Shown here: positions 1 to 8,268 of the stretch, one piece after another
How positions within the stretch are numbered: position 1 is the stretch's first letter
Layout: every line of letters begins with the position of its first letter
Origin: Affinundibacterium nitidum
GTDB taxonomy: Bacteria > Pseudomonadota > Gammaproteobacteria > Burkholderiales > Burkholderiaceae_D
Length of the DNA stretch: 64,000 nt
Assembly: GCF_014284155.1 (NCBI RefSeq)
Contig: NZ_JACOFZ010000007.1
Location: 1 to 64,000 of the forward strand
Reading direction: 5' to 3'
Position numbers and translations under genes: made by a program
Notes under the pieces: model-generated
Told to the model about the DNA's origin: nothing
Seen by the model: only the letters and a program-made list of their open reading frames with translations
The model's database searches: none

Positions 1-778
1 TCTTATGCAGGAAATCTTTCCGAGCATTGGCGATGGTATTGTGAATCTGCTGGACTTTCAACTTCGCCTTTTTCCAGTTGCTACTGAATGTTGTCCTCTT
101 TAGTTTTACGTTACATTTTGCCTTGTGGCTCATGCGTCGCTGATAACGTGCAAGGCGCTGCTGGTGCTTCTTGAAACTGTTGAGCGGTGCGACGAAGCTG
201 CCATCACTCATGGTGGCAAATCGTACAATCCCGACATCGATCCCGATGGCGCTTGTCGCAGCGGGTAATGGTTGTTCAACTTCTCGCTGCGTCTGGATCG
301 AAACGAACCATTTTCCACTAGAATAGCTGACAGTGACATTTCTCACTTCACCCAACACATCACGACTATTGCGGTAACGAATCCACCCGAGCTTAGGCAG
401 GAATATACGGCTGTTGGGCTGATCTAATTTGCATCCTTGAGGATAACGGAAGCTGTCCCCCATCCCTTTTTTCTTAAAGCGCGGGAAGTCAGCACGTTTG
501 GCGAAGAAATTGCTATAGGCTCGCTCCAAATCCTTCAATGTTTGCTGCAATGCCTGAGATGGCGTTTCTGCTAGCCAAGTCGCCTCTGCCTTCCATCCTA
601 GAAGACTCTTACACAGGCCTGCATATCCCTGTTTTGTTGCACCCTGTTCGTATAATGATTTTTGCATCGCCAGCGCCTTGTTATAGACGAACCTGCACGA
701 TCCTGCAAAACGGCGCATATCACGCTGTTGTTCGCTGCCTGGCATTAGTTCATATTTGAAGGCTTGGAGTCTCTGCAT
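1..778 (-). CDS. tnpB: RNA-guided endonuclease TnpB family protein, C-terminus cut by window edge
   Basis: An uninterrupted minus-strand reading frame runs from the ATG at 776-778 to the window edge, giving 259 residues with no stop. The N-terminus (MQRLQAFKYEL) with the FAGSCRFVYNKAL block matches the helix-turn-helix/wedge start of IS1341-type TnpB. GIDVGIVRFA at about residues 179-188 is the RuvC-I motif with catalytic Asp181. The basic stretch RRMSHKAK...NWKKAK and IHNTIANARKDFLHK are typical of the segment after RuvC-I. The RuvC-II/III motifs and zinc finger lie beyond the window. TnpB proteins are known as RNA-guided DNA nucleases that favour retention of the transposon. No frameshift is seen, so the visible part looks intact. 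The ATG follows the -10 box by six bases, so the mRNA may be leaderless. Confidence 0.88.
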   Translation of the reverse strand, partial: MQRLQAFKYELMPGSEQQRDMRRFAGSCRFVYNKALAMQKSLYEQGATKQGYAGLCKSLLGWKAEATWLAETPSQALQQTLKDLERAYSNFFAKRADFPRFKKKGMGDSFRYPQGCKLDQPNSRIFLPKLGWIRYRNSRDVLGEVRNVTVSYSSGKWFVSIQTQREVEQPLPAATSAIGIDVGIVRFATMSDGSFVAPLNSFKKHQQRLARYQRRMSHKAKCNVKLKRTTFSSNWKKAKLKVQQIHNTIANARKDFLHK

Positions 779-813
779 ACTGTGATTATATACAGTTAAT
801 TCACTTCTGCAAC
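778..813 (-). promoter_or_regulatory. tnpB promoter overlapped by a LexA-like (SOS) box
   Basis: On the minus strand a perfect TATAAT occupies 790 to 785. A TTGCAG -35-like hexamer lies at 812 to 807 with a 16-base spacer. The A of the tnpB ATG at 778 is the expected transcription start. The same bases form CTG-N10-CAG (minus-strand core CTGTATATAATCACAG, plus coordinates 780-795), flanked by AA and TA, which matches 16 of 20 positions of the CTGTATATATATACAG-type LexA consensus used in gamma- and betaproteobacteria. LexA binding here would occlude the promoter. The motif and spacing are seen; SOS control is inferred. Confidence 0.55.
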
Positions 814-851
814 TACCGCCTTTGGAGGGCTTCGCCTTCCTAGCTATCCAT

Positions 852-877
852 CCCCGCCCTGAAGAGGCGGGGCTTTT
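852..877. other. Left-end stem-loop of the tnpB element
   Basis: CCCCGCC (852-858) pairs with GGCGGGG (866-872) around a 7-base loop, followed on the plus strand by TTTT (874-877). Such GC hairpins sit at the ends of IS200/IS605 elements and are recognised by Y1 transposases. By position it could also act as a weak plus-strand terminator just before rpe. Confidence 0.6.
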
Positions 878-949
878 CGCTCAATTCCGGTAAAATACTG
901 ACTTTGCTGGCTATCATGCCTGTTCTTCAACTTTCAATCATTAAAGACC

Positions 950-1618
950 ATGACCACCTACCGCATCGCTCCGAGTATTCTTTCTGCCGACTTCGCCAGA
1001 CTTGGTGAGGAAGTCCGTAACGTTGTTGCGGCGGGCGCAGACATTATTCACTTTGACGTCATGGACAATCACTATGTGCCGAATTTGACGATAGGCCCAT
1101 TGGTATGTGAAGCAATTCGCCCGCATGTGCAAGTTCCTATCGACGTTCATCTGATGGTGAAACCTGTTGATCGTATTATTCCCGACTTCGCCAAAGCAGG
1201 CGCCAACATCATCACTTTTCACCCAGAAGGATCAGAACACATCGATCGCAGCTTGCAATTAATTCGCGATCATGGTTGCAAAGCTGGCTTGGTATTGAAT
1301 CCCGCGACCCCTCTGCATGTACTCGAACACGTGATGGATAAACTCGACATTATTCTTTTGATGTCTGTCAATCCAGGTTTCGGTGGACAGTCCTTCATCC
1401 CACACACTCTGAAGAAAATTGCAGCCGTGCGCAAGATGATTAACGAATCAGGTCGCGATATTTTGCTCGAAGTAGACGGTGGCGTAAAAATCGACAATAT
1501 TCGCGAAATCGCTGCTGCGGGTGCGGATACTTTCGTTGCAGGCTCTGCCATTTTCGGCAAGCCCGACTATAAAGCGGTGATTGACGCAATGCGCCTGGAA
1601 TTAGCCCAAGTCGCTTAA
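950..1618 (+). CDS. rpe: Ribulose-phosphate 3-epimerase
   Basis: The enzyme interconverts D-ribulose 5-phosphate and D-xylulose 5-phosphate in the cytosolic pentose phosphate and Calvin pathways. The 222 residues are the usual family length for a single TIM barrel. Visible motifs are [13 protein letters not shown] near the N-terminus, [12 protein letters not shown] with metal/catalytic His34 and Asp36, VHLMV with His67, the phosphate-loop region [12 protein letters not shown], and EVDGGV containing the second catalytic Asp. The ATG at 950 has only a weak Shine-Dalgarno (AAAGACC). It is followed by gph on the same strand 114 bases downstream, the usual Burkholderiales arrangement ahead of the trp genes. 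Confidence 0.97.
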   Translation: MTTYRIAPSILSADFARLGEEVRNVVAAGADIIHFDVMDNHYVPNLTIGPLVCEAIRPHVQVPIDVHLMVKPVDRIIPDFAKAGANIITFHPEGSEHIDRSLQLIRDHGCKAGLVLNPATPLHVLEHVMDKLDIILLMSVNPGFGGQSFIPHTLKKIAAVRKMINESGRDILLEVDGGVKIDNIREIAAAGADTFVAGSAIFGKPDYKAVIDAMRLELAQVA

Positions 1619-1652
1619 GTCTCAAAGCTTTCGACCATAAAGCAAGCTCTGT

Positions 1653-1681
1653 GTAGGGCGAATTCCCAACATTCGCCCTAC
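1653..1681. repeat. REP-like intergenic palindrome
   Basis: GTAGGGCGAAT (1653-1663) is perfectly complementary to ATTCGCCCTAC (1671-1681) around TCCCAAC. No T-run follows, so it is not a canonical terminator. Its form resembles small palindromic repeats scattered in many proteobacterial genomes. It could stabilise or end the rpe transcript. Confidence 0.45.
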
Positions 1682-1732
1682 CCTAAGTATGTAGATTCAG
1701 GCCTTTGATTTCATCACCCTCAGTCAGACTTC

Positions 1733-2422
1733 ATGAGTAATTTCGCAGATATTCGCGCCCTCATCATCGACCTCGACGGCACCATGCTGGACACAGGGCC
1801 TGATTTCTTGATCGCTATCAATCGCATGCGAGCGGAGTTGTCCCTTCCTGGGTTAGACATTAAGACCATCACCCATTTTGTGGGGAAAGGCTCAGCCAAC
1901 TTGGTTCAACGTGTGCTATCGGTGGATTTCGAGCCCGCCAAAGTTGAACAACACTTTGAAGCTGCCATGGCAAGCTACGAAAAGCATTATCTGGCAATCA
2001 ATGGCGACTACAGCACTCTTTATCCTGAAGTAATGGAAGGCTTGCATGCATTCAAAGCGCAAGGACTCAAGCTCGCTTGCGTCACCAACAAGCCAATGAA
2101 CTTCACCACTCCACTTCTTGCAAAAAAGGGCCTAAGCGGCTTTTTTGACTTGGTCTACGGCGGCGATTCGTTTGCGCGAAAGAAACCCGACCCCATGCCC
2201 ATGCTAGAGGCCTGCAAAGGACTTGGGCTAGAACCACACCAAGTATTGGCAATCGGAGACTCCTCCAATGATGCCGCCGCAGCCAGAGCCGCAGGCTGCC
2301 CTGTGGTGATCGTGCCCTACGGCTACAACCACGGAGAGGCTGTACAAACTATCGAAAGTGATGGTATAGTCGAGACATTGTTGGCTGTTGCACAAATTTT
2401 AGTCAGCAAAAATATTAACTAA
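1733..2422 (+). CDS. gph: Phosphoglycolate phosphatase (HAD superfamily)
   Basis: The enzyme hydrolyses 2-phosphoglycolate, formed by oxidative damage to DNA ends or by oxygenation reactions, to glycolate. The 229 residues contain HAD motif I IIDLDGTMLDT (nucleophile Asp13, acid/base Asp15), motif II CVTNKP, the motif III lysine in FARKKPDP, and motif IV IGDSSNDAAAAR. Placement between rpe and the trp operon is the classic betaproteobacterial context. The stop at 2420-2422 is 27 bases before the trp leader peptide, in the same reading frame, so some transcription into the trp leader region is likely. Confidence 0.95.
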   Translation: MSNFADIRALIIDLDGTMLDTGPDFLIAINRMRAELSLPGLDIKTITHFVGKGSANLVQRVLSVDFEPAKVEQHFEAAMASYEKHYLAINGDYSTLYPEVMEGLHAFKAQGLKLACVTNKPMNFTTPLLAKKGLSGFFDLVYGGDSFARKKPDPMPMLEACKGLGLEPHQVLAIGDSSNDAAAARAAGCPVVIVPYGYNHGEAVQTIESDGIVETLLAVAQILVSKNIN

Positions 2423-2768
2423 TTTCATCAAGCTTCTATCACAAATAGAATGTTCCTCGATAAGAAACGTCCATCAACAATTCCAGGCACTTTTGAGGCC
2501 TGGCTATGGCGACGCTGGCAATCTAACTGACCAGCGTGGGCGCTTTCGTCTGTGTGTCTGAGTTTTATCCAAACCCTGATCCGCGCCAACGACGTTTTTT
2601 CATCTCTCGTCATCTTTGACAAGTTTCTGTAGTTTTCGCATAAAGTTTTGCCTGCTGTTTTGATGTTGTCTTTCAAACTCTGGCGCTAGCTACGTCGACT
2701 ATCTCGACCTCTATCTTGCGTTTAGCTTGAGCAACAAGATTCAGCAAATCTAACGTCCGATCGATATC
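2423..2768 (+). promoter_or_regulatory. trp operon leader region (candidate attenuator)
   Basis: This 346-base gap before trpE holds a leader ORF (2450-2530) and RNA structure. ACGCTGG (2512-2518, containing the last Trp codon) pairs with CCAGCGT (2531-2537), with the leader stop codon in the loop. A second, mutually exclusive stem can form between 2535-2543 and 2583-2591 (one G-A mismatch), with a run of six T at 2595-2600 three bases later. This gives competing structures next to Trp codons, as in attenuators. However, the simple stall-antiterminate geometry of E. coli is not clearly reproduced, so the mechanism is unresolved. I see no strong promoter in the gap. Confidence 0.5.
2450..2530 (+). 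CDS. trp leader peptide (Trp-rich, 26 aa)
   Basis: An ATG at 2450 opens a 26-codon frame ending in TGA at 2528-2530. Tryptophan occurs at positions 18, 20 and 23 (AWLWRRW), that is three UGG codons in six, just upstream of trpE. Such clustering of a rare amino acid before its own biosynthetic operon is the hallmark of a ribosome-stalling leader. The Shine-Dalgarno is poor (AAATAGA), which weakens the case somewhat. The peptide has no other expected function. Confidence 0.55.
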   Translation: MFLDKKRPSTIPGTFEAWLWRRWQSN

Positions 2769-4265
2769 ATGACTGAACTTGAATTTAAATCACTCGCCGC
2801 ACAAGGCCATAACCGCATTCCGATGATTGCCGAAGCTTTCGCTGATCTGGAAACTCCATTAACCCTATATCTCAAATTGGCACAAGCCAGCAACGGCGGG
2901 AAACATAGTTTTCTACTCGAGTCCGTCAAAGGCGGCGAACGATTTGGACGTTACTCCTTTATCGGCTTACCCGCGTCAACAGTCGTACGCTCTTACGGTT
3001 TCCACACCGAAGTCATTAAGAATGGAGAAACCATTGAAAGCTTTGATGGAAACCCGCTCGATTTCATCGCTGAATACCAATCGCGTTTCCGCGTCGCTTT
3101 GCGCCCTGGTCTGCCGCGCTTCTGTGGTGGCCTCGCTGGATATTTTGGCTATGACGCCGTACGTTATGTGGAAAAGCGACTAGAGAAAACAGCGCCCAAA
3201 GATGATTTAGGTTTACCCGATATTCAACTACTCCTGACCGAAGAACTTGCGGTCATCGATAACGTTTCTGGCAAACTCTATCTCATCGTGTATGCCGACC
3301 CGACGCAAGCAGAAGCGTGGAGCAAAGCCCGTCAGCGCCTGAAAGATTTGCGCGCCATGCTTCGTCGTAGCGTCGATGTACCAATCACTTCTGCTTCGGT
3401 GAGAACCGAAGCCATTCGCGATTTCGCCAAGGAAGATTATTTAAAGGCCGTACTCAAAGCAAAAGAGTACATTATGGCTGGCGATTTAATGCAGGTCCAA
3501 GTGGGGCAACGCATCAAAAAACCTTATGTCGACTCACCGCTCTCCTTATACCGCGCGCTGCGATCCATCAATCCGTCACCCTACATGTACTTTTACAATT
3601 TCGGTGACATGCACGTGATTGGCGCATCGCCTGAGATTTTAGTTCGTAACGAACAACTCAGTGATGGCAATAAGAAAGTCACCATCCGTCCGCTCGCCGG
3701 AACACGACCACGTGGAGCGACACCGGAACGAGATGAGGAACTCGCAGTAGAATTGCTGGCAGATCCAAAAGAAATCGCCGAACACGTAATGTTGATCGAC
3801 CTAGCTCGCAACGATATCGGCCGTATCGCGCAAACGGGTAGCGTCAAGCTCACCGAAAAAATGGTGATTGAAAAGTACTCACACGTGCAGCACATCGTCT
3901 CGAACGTTGAAGGCCTATTAAAGCCGAATATGTCTAACCTCGATGTTCTCAAAGCCACCTTCCCTGCTGGCACGCTTTCCGGTGCGCCTAAAGTGCGAGC
4001 AATGGAACTGATTGATGAGCTAGAACCAGTTAAACGCGGTATTTATGGTGGTGCCTGTGGCTATCTTTCGTTTGGTGGAGAGATGGATTTAGCGATTGCT
4101 ATTCGCACAGGCGTGTTGAAAGACGGCATGCTGTACGTACAAGCTGCAGCAGGCGTCGTTGCTGATTCTATTCCCGAAATGGAATGGCAAGAAACTGAGA
4201 ATAAAGCGCGCGCGATGTTGCGTGCAGCAGAACAGGTGCAAGATGGATTGGACGGAGAAATTTAA
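2769..4265 (+). CDS. trpE: Anthranilate synthase component I
   Basis: This large subunit converts chorismate plus ammonia or glutamine (via TrpG) to anthranilate, the first committed step to tryptophan. The 498 residues have the usual two-part layout. The N-terminal domain carries LLES (residues 49-52), the element for tryptophan feedback inhibition. The C-terminal chorismate-binding domain shows RPLAGTRPRG, DLARNDIGR, FPAGTLSGAPKVRAM and GGACGYLSF. The TAA stop is immediately followed by the trpG ATG, so the two subunits are translationally coupled. Regulation is probably by the leader region upstream and by feedback through LLES. Confidence 0.97.
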   Translation: MTELEFKSLAAQGHNRIPMIAEAFADLETPLTLYLKLAQASNGGKHSFLLESVKGGERFGRYSFIGLPASTVVRSYGFHTEVIKNGETIESFDGNPLDFIAEYQSRFRVALRPGLPRFCGGLAGYFGYDAVRYVEKRLEKTAPKDDLGLPDIQLLLTEELAVIDNVSGKLYLIVYADPTQAEAWSKARQRLKDLRAMLRRSVDVPITSASVRTEAIRDFAKEDYLKAVLKAKEYIMAGDLMQVQVGQRIKKPYVDSPLSLYRALRSINPSPYMYFYNFGDMHVIGASPEILVRNEQLSDGNKKVTIRPLAGTRPRGATPERDEELAVELLADPKEIAEHVMLIDLARNDIGRIAQTGSVKLTEKMVIEKYSHVQHIVSNVEGLLKPNMSNLDVLKATFPAGTLSGAPKVRAMELIDELEPVKRGIYGGACGYLSFGGEMDLAIAIRTGVLKDGMLYVQAAAGVVADSIPEMEWQETENKARAMLRAAEQVQDGLDGEI

Positions 4266-4832
4266 ATGCTACTCATGATCGACAACTACGATTCCTTTAC
4301 TTACAACCTCGTGCAATATTTCGCCGAGCTTGGAGAAGAAGTTCGAACCTATCGTAACGATGAAATTACGATTGAAGAGATAGAGGCGATGAAGCCTGAT
4401 CGCATTTGCATCTCTCCTGGACCTTGTACGCCGCTCGAAGCTGGCATCTCCGTTCCAGTACTCAAAAAATTTACCGGGAAAATTCCGATTCTCGGCGTCT
4501 GCCTAGGCCATCAAAGTATTGCAGAAGCTTTTGGTGGAAAAGTAATCCGTGCTAAAGAAGTCATGCATGGCAAGACCTCACCGATCGCGCATACGGGCGT
4601 TGGTGTGTTTAGCGATTTGCCAAGTCCTTACATCGTTACTCGTTATCACTCATTGGCGATTGAACGTTCTAGCCTTCCCGATTGTTTGGAAGTGACCGCG
4701 TGGACTGAAGATGGCGAGATTATGGGTGTAAGGCACAAAGAGTTCGATTTGCAAGGTGTGCAATTCCATCCTGAATCGATTTTGTCAGAACATGGCCACG
4801 CCCTATTGAAAAATTTTTTGATCGGAAAATAA
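4266..4832 (+). CDS. trpG: Anthranilate synthase component II (glutamine amidotransferase)
   Basis: This class I glutamine amidotransferase releases ammonia from glutamine for TrpE. The 188 residues show the full triad: Cys79 in GVCLGHQ, and His168 and Glu170 in QFHPES. The N-terminus [18 protein letters not shown] and the oxyanion segment ISPGPCTP are standard. It begins directly after the trpE stop and ends one base before trpD. In many bacteria the same subunit also serves PabB for folate synthesis; no pabA copy is visible here, so a dual role is possible but not shown. Confidence 0.97.
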   Translation: MLLMIDNYDSFTYNLVQYFAELGEEVRTYRNDEITIEEIEAMKPDRICISPGPCTPLEAGISVPVLKKFTGKIPILGVCLGHQSIAEAFGGKVIRAKEVMHGKTSPIAHTGVGVFSDLPSPYIVTRYHSLAIERSSLPDCLEVTAWTEDGEIMGVRHKEFDLQGVQFHPESILSEHGHALLKNFLIGK

Positions 4833-4833
4833 G

Positions 4834-5865
4834 ATGACTATCTCTCAGCAAGAAGCGCTCACCCGTTTAATCGAACATCGCGAAATTTTCCATGACGAGA
4901 TGTTGCATTTATTCCGCAAAATCATGGGCGGGGAAATGTCACCAATCATGATTGCAGCCCTAACTATGGGTCTGCGCGTCAAGAAAGAAAGCATTGGCGA
5001 AATCACAGCAGCAGCGCAAGTGATGCGTGAATTTTCAACCAAAGTGCCGATGGCAAATACGAAGAACTTGATCGACATCGTTGGTACGGGTGGCGATGGT
5101 GCTCATACGTTCAATATCTCCACAGCTTCAATGTTTGTAACGGCCGCTGCCGGTGCACGTGTCGCTAAACATGGAGGCCGTAGTGTTTCTTCATCGTCGG
5201 GTAGTGCCGATGTCTTGGAATCTTTAGGCGTCAACATCAATCTACAACCCGAGCAGATCGCCCAATCGATCGCACAAACCAATATTGGTTTTATGTTTGC
5301 GCCTAACCATCATGCCGCGATGAAGCATGCAGCTCCTGTGCGTCGCGAACTTGGCGTTCGTACGATCTTCAACATTCTCGGGCCACTCACCAATCCAGCT
5401 GGTGCCCCCAATATCTTGATGGGTGTATTCCACCCTGACCTGGTCGGTATTCAAGTCCGCGTCTTGCAGCGCTTGGGCGCTCAGCATGCGATTGTAGTCT
5501 GGGGTCGTGACAATATGGATGAAGTCTCACTCGGTGCACCGACCATGGTCGGCGAGCTCGTCAATGGTGAGATCCGTGAATACGATATCCATCCAGAAGA
5601 TTTCGGTCTGCAAATGGTTTCCAACCGCAGCCTCAAAGTCTCCGGCGCAGAAGAATCCAAAGCGCGCATCCTAGATGTGCTCAACAACGTTGCGGGTCCA
5701 GCAACCGATATCGTAAGTTTGAACGCTGGCACCGCTTTGTATGGTGCGGGCATTGCTGATTCGATCGCTGATGGCGTCAAGAAAGCCCAAGCTGCGATTG
5801 CATCAGGCGCGGCCAAAGCGAAATTAGATCAATTGATTGAAGTGACCCATCAGCTCGGAAAGTGA
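4834..5865 (+). CDS. trpD: Anthranilate phosphoribosyltransferase
   Basis: The enzyme transfers the phosphoribosyl group of PRPP to anthranilate, the second step of the pathway. The 343 residues match the family length. The PRPP/anthranilate loop [16 protein letters not shown] lies at residues 84-99, followed by [19 protein letters not shown] and the [20 protein letters not shown] signature. It is third in the trpE-G-D-C operon, one base after trpG and 45 bases before trpC. Confidence 0.97.
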   Translation: MTISQQEALTRLIEHREIFHDEMLHLFRKIMGGEMSPIMIAALTMGLRVKKESIGEITAAAQVMREFSTKVPMANTKNLIDIVGTGGDGAHTFNISTASMFVTAAAGARVAKHGGRSVSSSSGSADVLESLGVNINLQPEQIAQSIAQTNIGFMFAPNHHAAMKHAAPVRRELGVRTIFNILGPLTNPAGAPNILMGVFHPDLVGIQVRVLQRLGAQHAIVVWGRDNMDEVSLGAPTMVGELVNGEIREYDIHPEDFGLQMVSNRSLKVSGAEESKARILDVLNNVAGPATDIVSLNAGTALYGAGIADSIADGVKKAQAAIASGAAKAKLDQLIEVTHQLGK

Positions 5866-5910
5866 AACGTTAAAGCTAAAGCGCGAACGCGTTTTTGATC
5901 AGGAATACTT

Positions 5911-6711
5911 ATGTCAGACATATTGAACAAAATCATTGAAGTAAAGAGTGAAGAAGTCGCACTGGCCAAAAAGCAGCAAGGCTATGCAAGCCTACGAAGC
6001 GATGTCGAGAGTAACCGTGAGGTACACCAGAGTATTCGTGGATTCGAAACGAGCTTACGACAAAAGATCGCGGCACAGCAGGCCGCGGTCATCGCAGAAA
6101 TTAAGAAAGCGTCTCCGTCTAAAGGCGTTATTCGCGAACATTTCGTGCCATCAGAAATCGCTATGAGCTATGCCGAACACGGCGCTGCCTGTTTATCGGT
6201 GCTCACGGACGAAAAGTTTTTCCAAGGCGCTCCCGATTATTTGAAACAAGCGCGTGCCGCCTGTTCCTTACCGGTATTACGGAAGGATTTCATGATCGAC
6301 CCTTACCAAGTGTATCAAGCACGGCATTGGGGCGCTGACTGTATTCTCCTAATCGTCGCCGCACTTGATCACGGACTTATGGCAGAACTGGAAGCTTGTG
6401 CGCATGAACTTGGGATGGATGTTTTGGTCGAAGTGCACAATGGTGAAGAACTAGAAGCCGCACTGAAATTGAAAACGAATTTAGTCGGCATCAACAATCG
6501 CAATTTACGCACTTTTGAAGTGAGCCTTGATACTACGTTAGGCCTCTTGCCGCGCATTCCGAACGACAGGCTCATCATTACGGAATCGGGAATTTTCACA
6601 CGCGAAGATGTTGTGGCGATGCGTGCAGCCAACGTGCATAGCTTCCTCGTGGGAGAAGCTTTTATGCGGGCTGATGACCCGGGCGTCGAATTACAGAAAA
6701 TTTTTTCTTGA
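5911..6711 (+). CDS. trpC: Indole-3-glycerol-phosphate synthase
   Basis: The enzyme closes the indole ring of carboxyphenylaminodeoxyribulose phosphate with loss of CO2. The 266-residue TIM barrel is the monofunctional form, without a TrpF domain. Key motifs are [11 protein letters not shown] (about residues 62-72, catalytic Glu and Lys plus phosphate loop), [21 protein letters not shown] and ITESGI. A good Shine-Dalgarno (CAGGAAT) precedes the ATG. It is the last gene of the cluster; trpF, trpB and trpA must lie elsewhere, as in related bacteria. Confidence 0.97.
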   Translation: MSDILNKIIEVKSEEVALAKKQQGYASLRSDVESNREVHQSIRGFETSLRQKIAAQQAAVIAEIKKASPSKGVIREHFVPSEIAMSYAEHGAACLSVLTDEKFFQGAPDYLKQARAACSLPVLRKDFMIDPYQVYQARHWGADCILLIVAALDHGLMAELEACAHELGMDVLVEVHNGEELEAALKLKTNLVGINNRNLRTFEVSLDTTLGLLPRIPNDRLIITESGIFTREDVVAMRAANVHSFLVGEAFMRADDPGVELQKIFS

Positions 6712-6717
6712 AGTGCG

Positions 6718-6742
6718 ATGGAGGAAGTCGATCTTCCTCCAT
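6718..6742. terminator. Hairpin at the end of the trp operon
   Basis: ATGGAGGAAG (6718-6727) pairs perfectly with CTTCCTCCAT (6733-6742) around TCGAT, seven bases after the trpC stop and before the convergent gene ending at 6793. No strong T-run follows on the plus strand, so termination efficiency is uncertain. Confidence 0.5.
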
Positions 6743-6792
6743 ATGTCATTCAAAGATTGAACCACTACGTCACAAGCCGGCGTTCTATGTTG

Positions 6793-8139
6793 TTACTGCT
6801 TTGGCTGGCGCATGCCGCGCCCGATCTTGATCAGTTCATCTCGTGAGATATCAAAAGTCTTTGTCTCATCTCGGTAGGTCGAAAATTCACCTTTTTTAAG
6901 ATTACTCAAGATCTTGTTCATATGATTCAAGCTCATATGGCAGGCTGACTCTAGCCCCGAGCCTTGCTGCAGTTTCTGCGCCTCTCTACGCATTATCTCG
7001 CGAAAGTAGGCCCGCACCAAATCAAATTCGTCCGTTATTTTCTGAAGCGCTTCTCGATCCCATTCTAAAGGCGAAGACAACTTCAAAAAAAGTGCTCGAT
7101 CAAACATGCTAGCGTCATCACGCAAAAGTTGGTTTGCTATTGAAATGCAGATCGATCGCCGATGTGGCTTCTTGACCGCCTCTTCATTACAAGCAGCCGA
7201 GATATGCTTCGTTGGTGGTATCGGCAGTATCATCAAATGCTCATAGGCCCATGCCGCCAATTCGGTTCGATGTTGGTAATCATCGAGACTAGGAGGAAGT
7301 GCTGGCAGTGCAGTGGCGACATCAAAGTAATAATCAAATCTCTTCGCCAAACTAAGTCGATACAAAGCATTTTCAAAGGCCGTCGCATCTTCACCTGGTC
7401 CAGGCACCTTCATGGCTGCCAGGGCATAGCGCGCAGCTGCACCATTGTCGGGATCACGTTGCATCCATTGCGCCGCGTCGAGTCTGGTACACAAACTCGC
7501 TCCTACGAGCGCTCCACTTAAGCAAGTGTTATAAGCCATCCCGTACAGCATGGGATCAGAAGTATAGACCGCAAGATTAATGAGCGTCGCTTGATCGGCA
7601 CTGGTCCTTTCGCGCATTGCAACTCTAAGGTTTTCGGAACACTGGGGATCATCATCACACTTTGAGTTCAAATGCTGTGCTTGAGTTACAGCTGTTTTTG
7701 CCCTTACTGTCAACAGCAATGACACCGCAGCAGCTCTCTGCCTTGGCGTCCCTGTAGTAGCGACAGATCGTAACCATTCTTCCACCGAATGATCTGAGGT
7801 CTGCAAATAATTTAAGATTTGATCAGAGTATCCTGCCGCATCTAGTTTCCCCCACCGGCCGTGAGAAAAGCCTTTGCATAACTCATCCTCACCCATAAAC
7901 CTTTGCTTGGCTTGGGTCGTCGTTTCTGACGTAGTACCGCTAGTGATGGCCACTAAGTTGACCAGTTCAGACTTGGAGTGCTGCACTTGACTATGTTTTC
8001 GCACATCTATCCGCGCTTGATTCTGCAGTGAGGCATTCGCATCGTCTTCACCAAAATGGTACCAGCCGAGAGACGAGAGCGCAGTGATGATTAGGACAAC
8101 AATTAGCAAACGTAATTTAGAAAAAACTGTCTGACTCAT
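6793..8139 (-). CDS. Membrane-anchored protein of unknown function, paralogue A
   Basis: I do not recognise this family. The 448 residues begin with a basic stretch and one hydrophobic segment (about 10-27, LRLLIVVLIITALSSLGW), suggesting a signal anchor with the rest in the periplasm. A low-complexity Ser/Thr/Gln linker (about 30-80) leads to a helical domain. The block SVEEWLRSVATTGTPRQRAAA, then QWMQRDPDNGAAARYAL and AFENALYRLSLAKRFDYYFDV, recur in the neighbouring gene at 8269-9630. Repeated helices and the DPDNGAAA phrase recall tetratrico/Sel1-like helical repeats, but this is only a resemblance. Several cysteines (DELC, SKC, QC, CHM) may form disulfides. The gene is convergent with trpC and separated by 129 bases from its paralogue. 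Confidence 0.8.
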   Translation of the reverse strand: MSQTVFSKLRLLIVVLIITALSSLGWYHFGEDDANASLQNQARIDVRKHSQVQHSKSELVNLVAITSGTTSETTTQAKQRFMGEDELCKGFSHGRWGKLDAAGYSDQILNYLQTSDHSVEEWLRSVATTGTPRQRAAAVSLLLTVRAKTAVTQAQHLNSKCDDDPQCSENLRVAMRERTSADQATLINLAVYTSDPMLYGMAYNTCLSGALVGASLCTRLDAAQWMQRDPDNGAAARYALAAMKVPGPGEDATAFENALYRLSLAKRFDYYFDVATALPALPPSLDDYQHRTELAAWAYEHLMILPIPPTKHISAACNEEAVKKPHRRSICISIANQLLRDDASMFDRALFLKLSSPLEWDREALQKITDEFDLVRAYFREIMRREAQKLQQGSGLESACHMSLNHMNKILSNLKKGEFSTYRDETKTFDISRDELIKIGRGMRQPKQ

Positions 8140-8268
8140 TCGGTTTCACTCTCGGTTAAAGGAATTCGCCTTATGAAATATGCAAGTCATCGAAAGTGCA
8201 ACAAACCCATGACTAGAATCTGAGATTTCTTGCGCAAGCAATGAATCAGTCTGGAACACATTGCTCCA

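Larger units (their letters stand above)
1..884 (-). mobile_element. IS200/IS605-type element carrying tnpB only, left end; partial
   Basis: The left part of a TnpB-encoding element (IS1341-like layout) lies at the window start, with the rest beyond base 1. The element reads on the minus strand. Upstream of tnpB, at 852-872, is a GC-rich stem-loop typical of the subterminal hairpins of this superfamily, and a second imperfect hairpin lies at 824-840. No tnpA (Y1 transposase) is visible between tnpB and rpe, so the element is probably mobilised in trans, if at all. The exact left boundary is an inference, placed near 880-884 just outside the hairpin. The right end, and any guide RNA overlapping the 3' end of tnpB, are outside the window. 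Confidence 0.75.

Noticed and set aside
2428-2676. 82-residue minus-strand ORF between gph and trpE
   Set aside because: It overlaps the trp leader peptide and its hairpins on the other strand, has no recognisable domain, and lacks a ribosome-binding site. The leader interpretation explains the region better.
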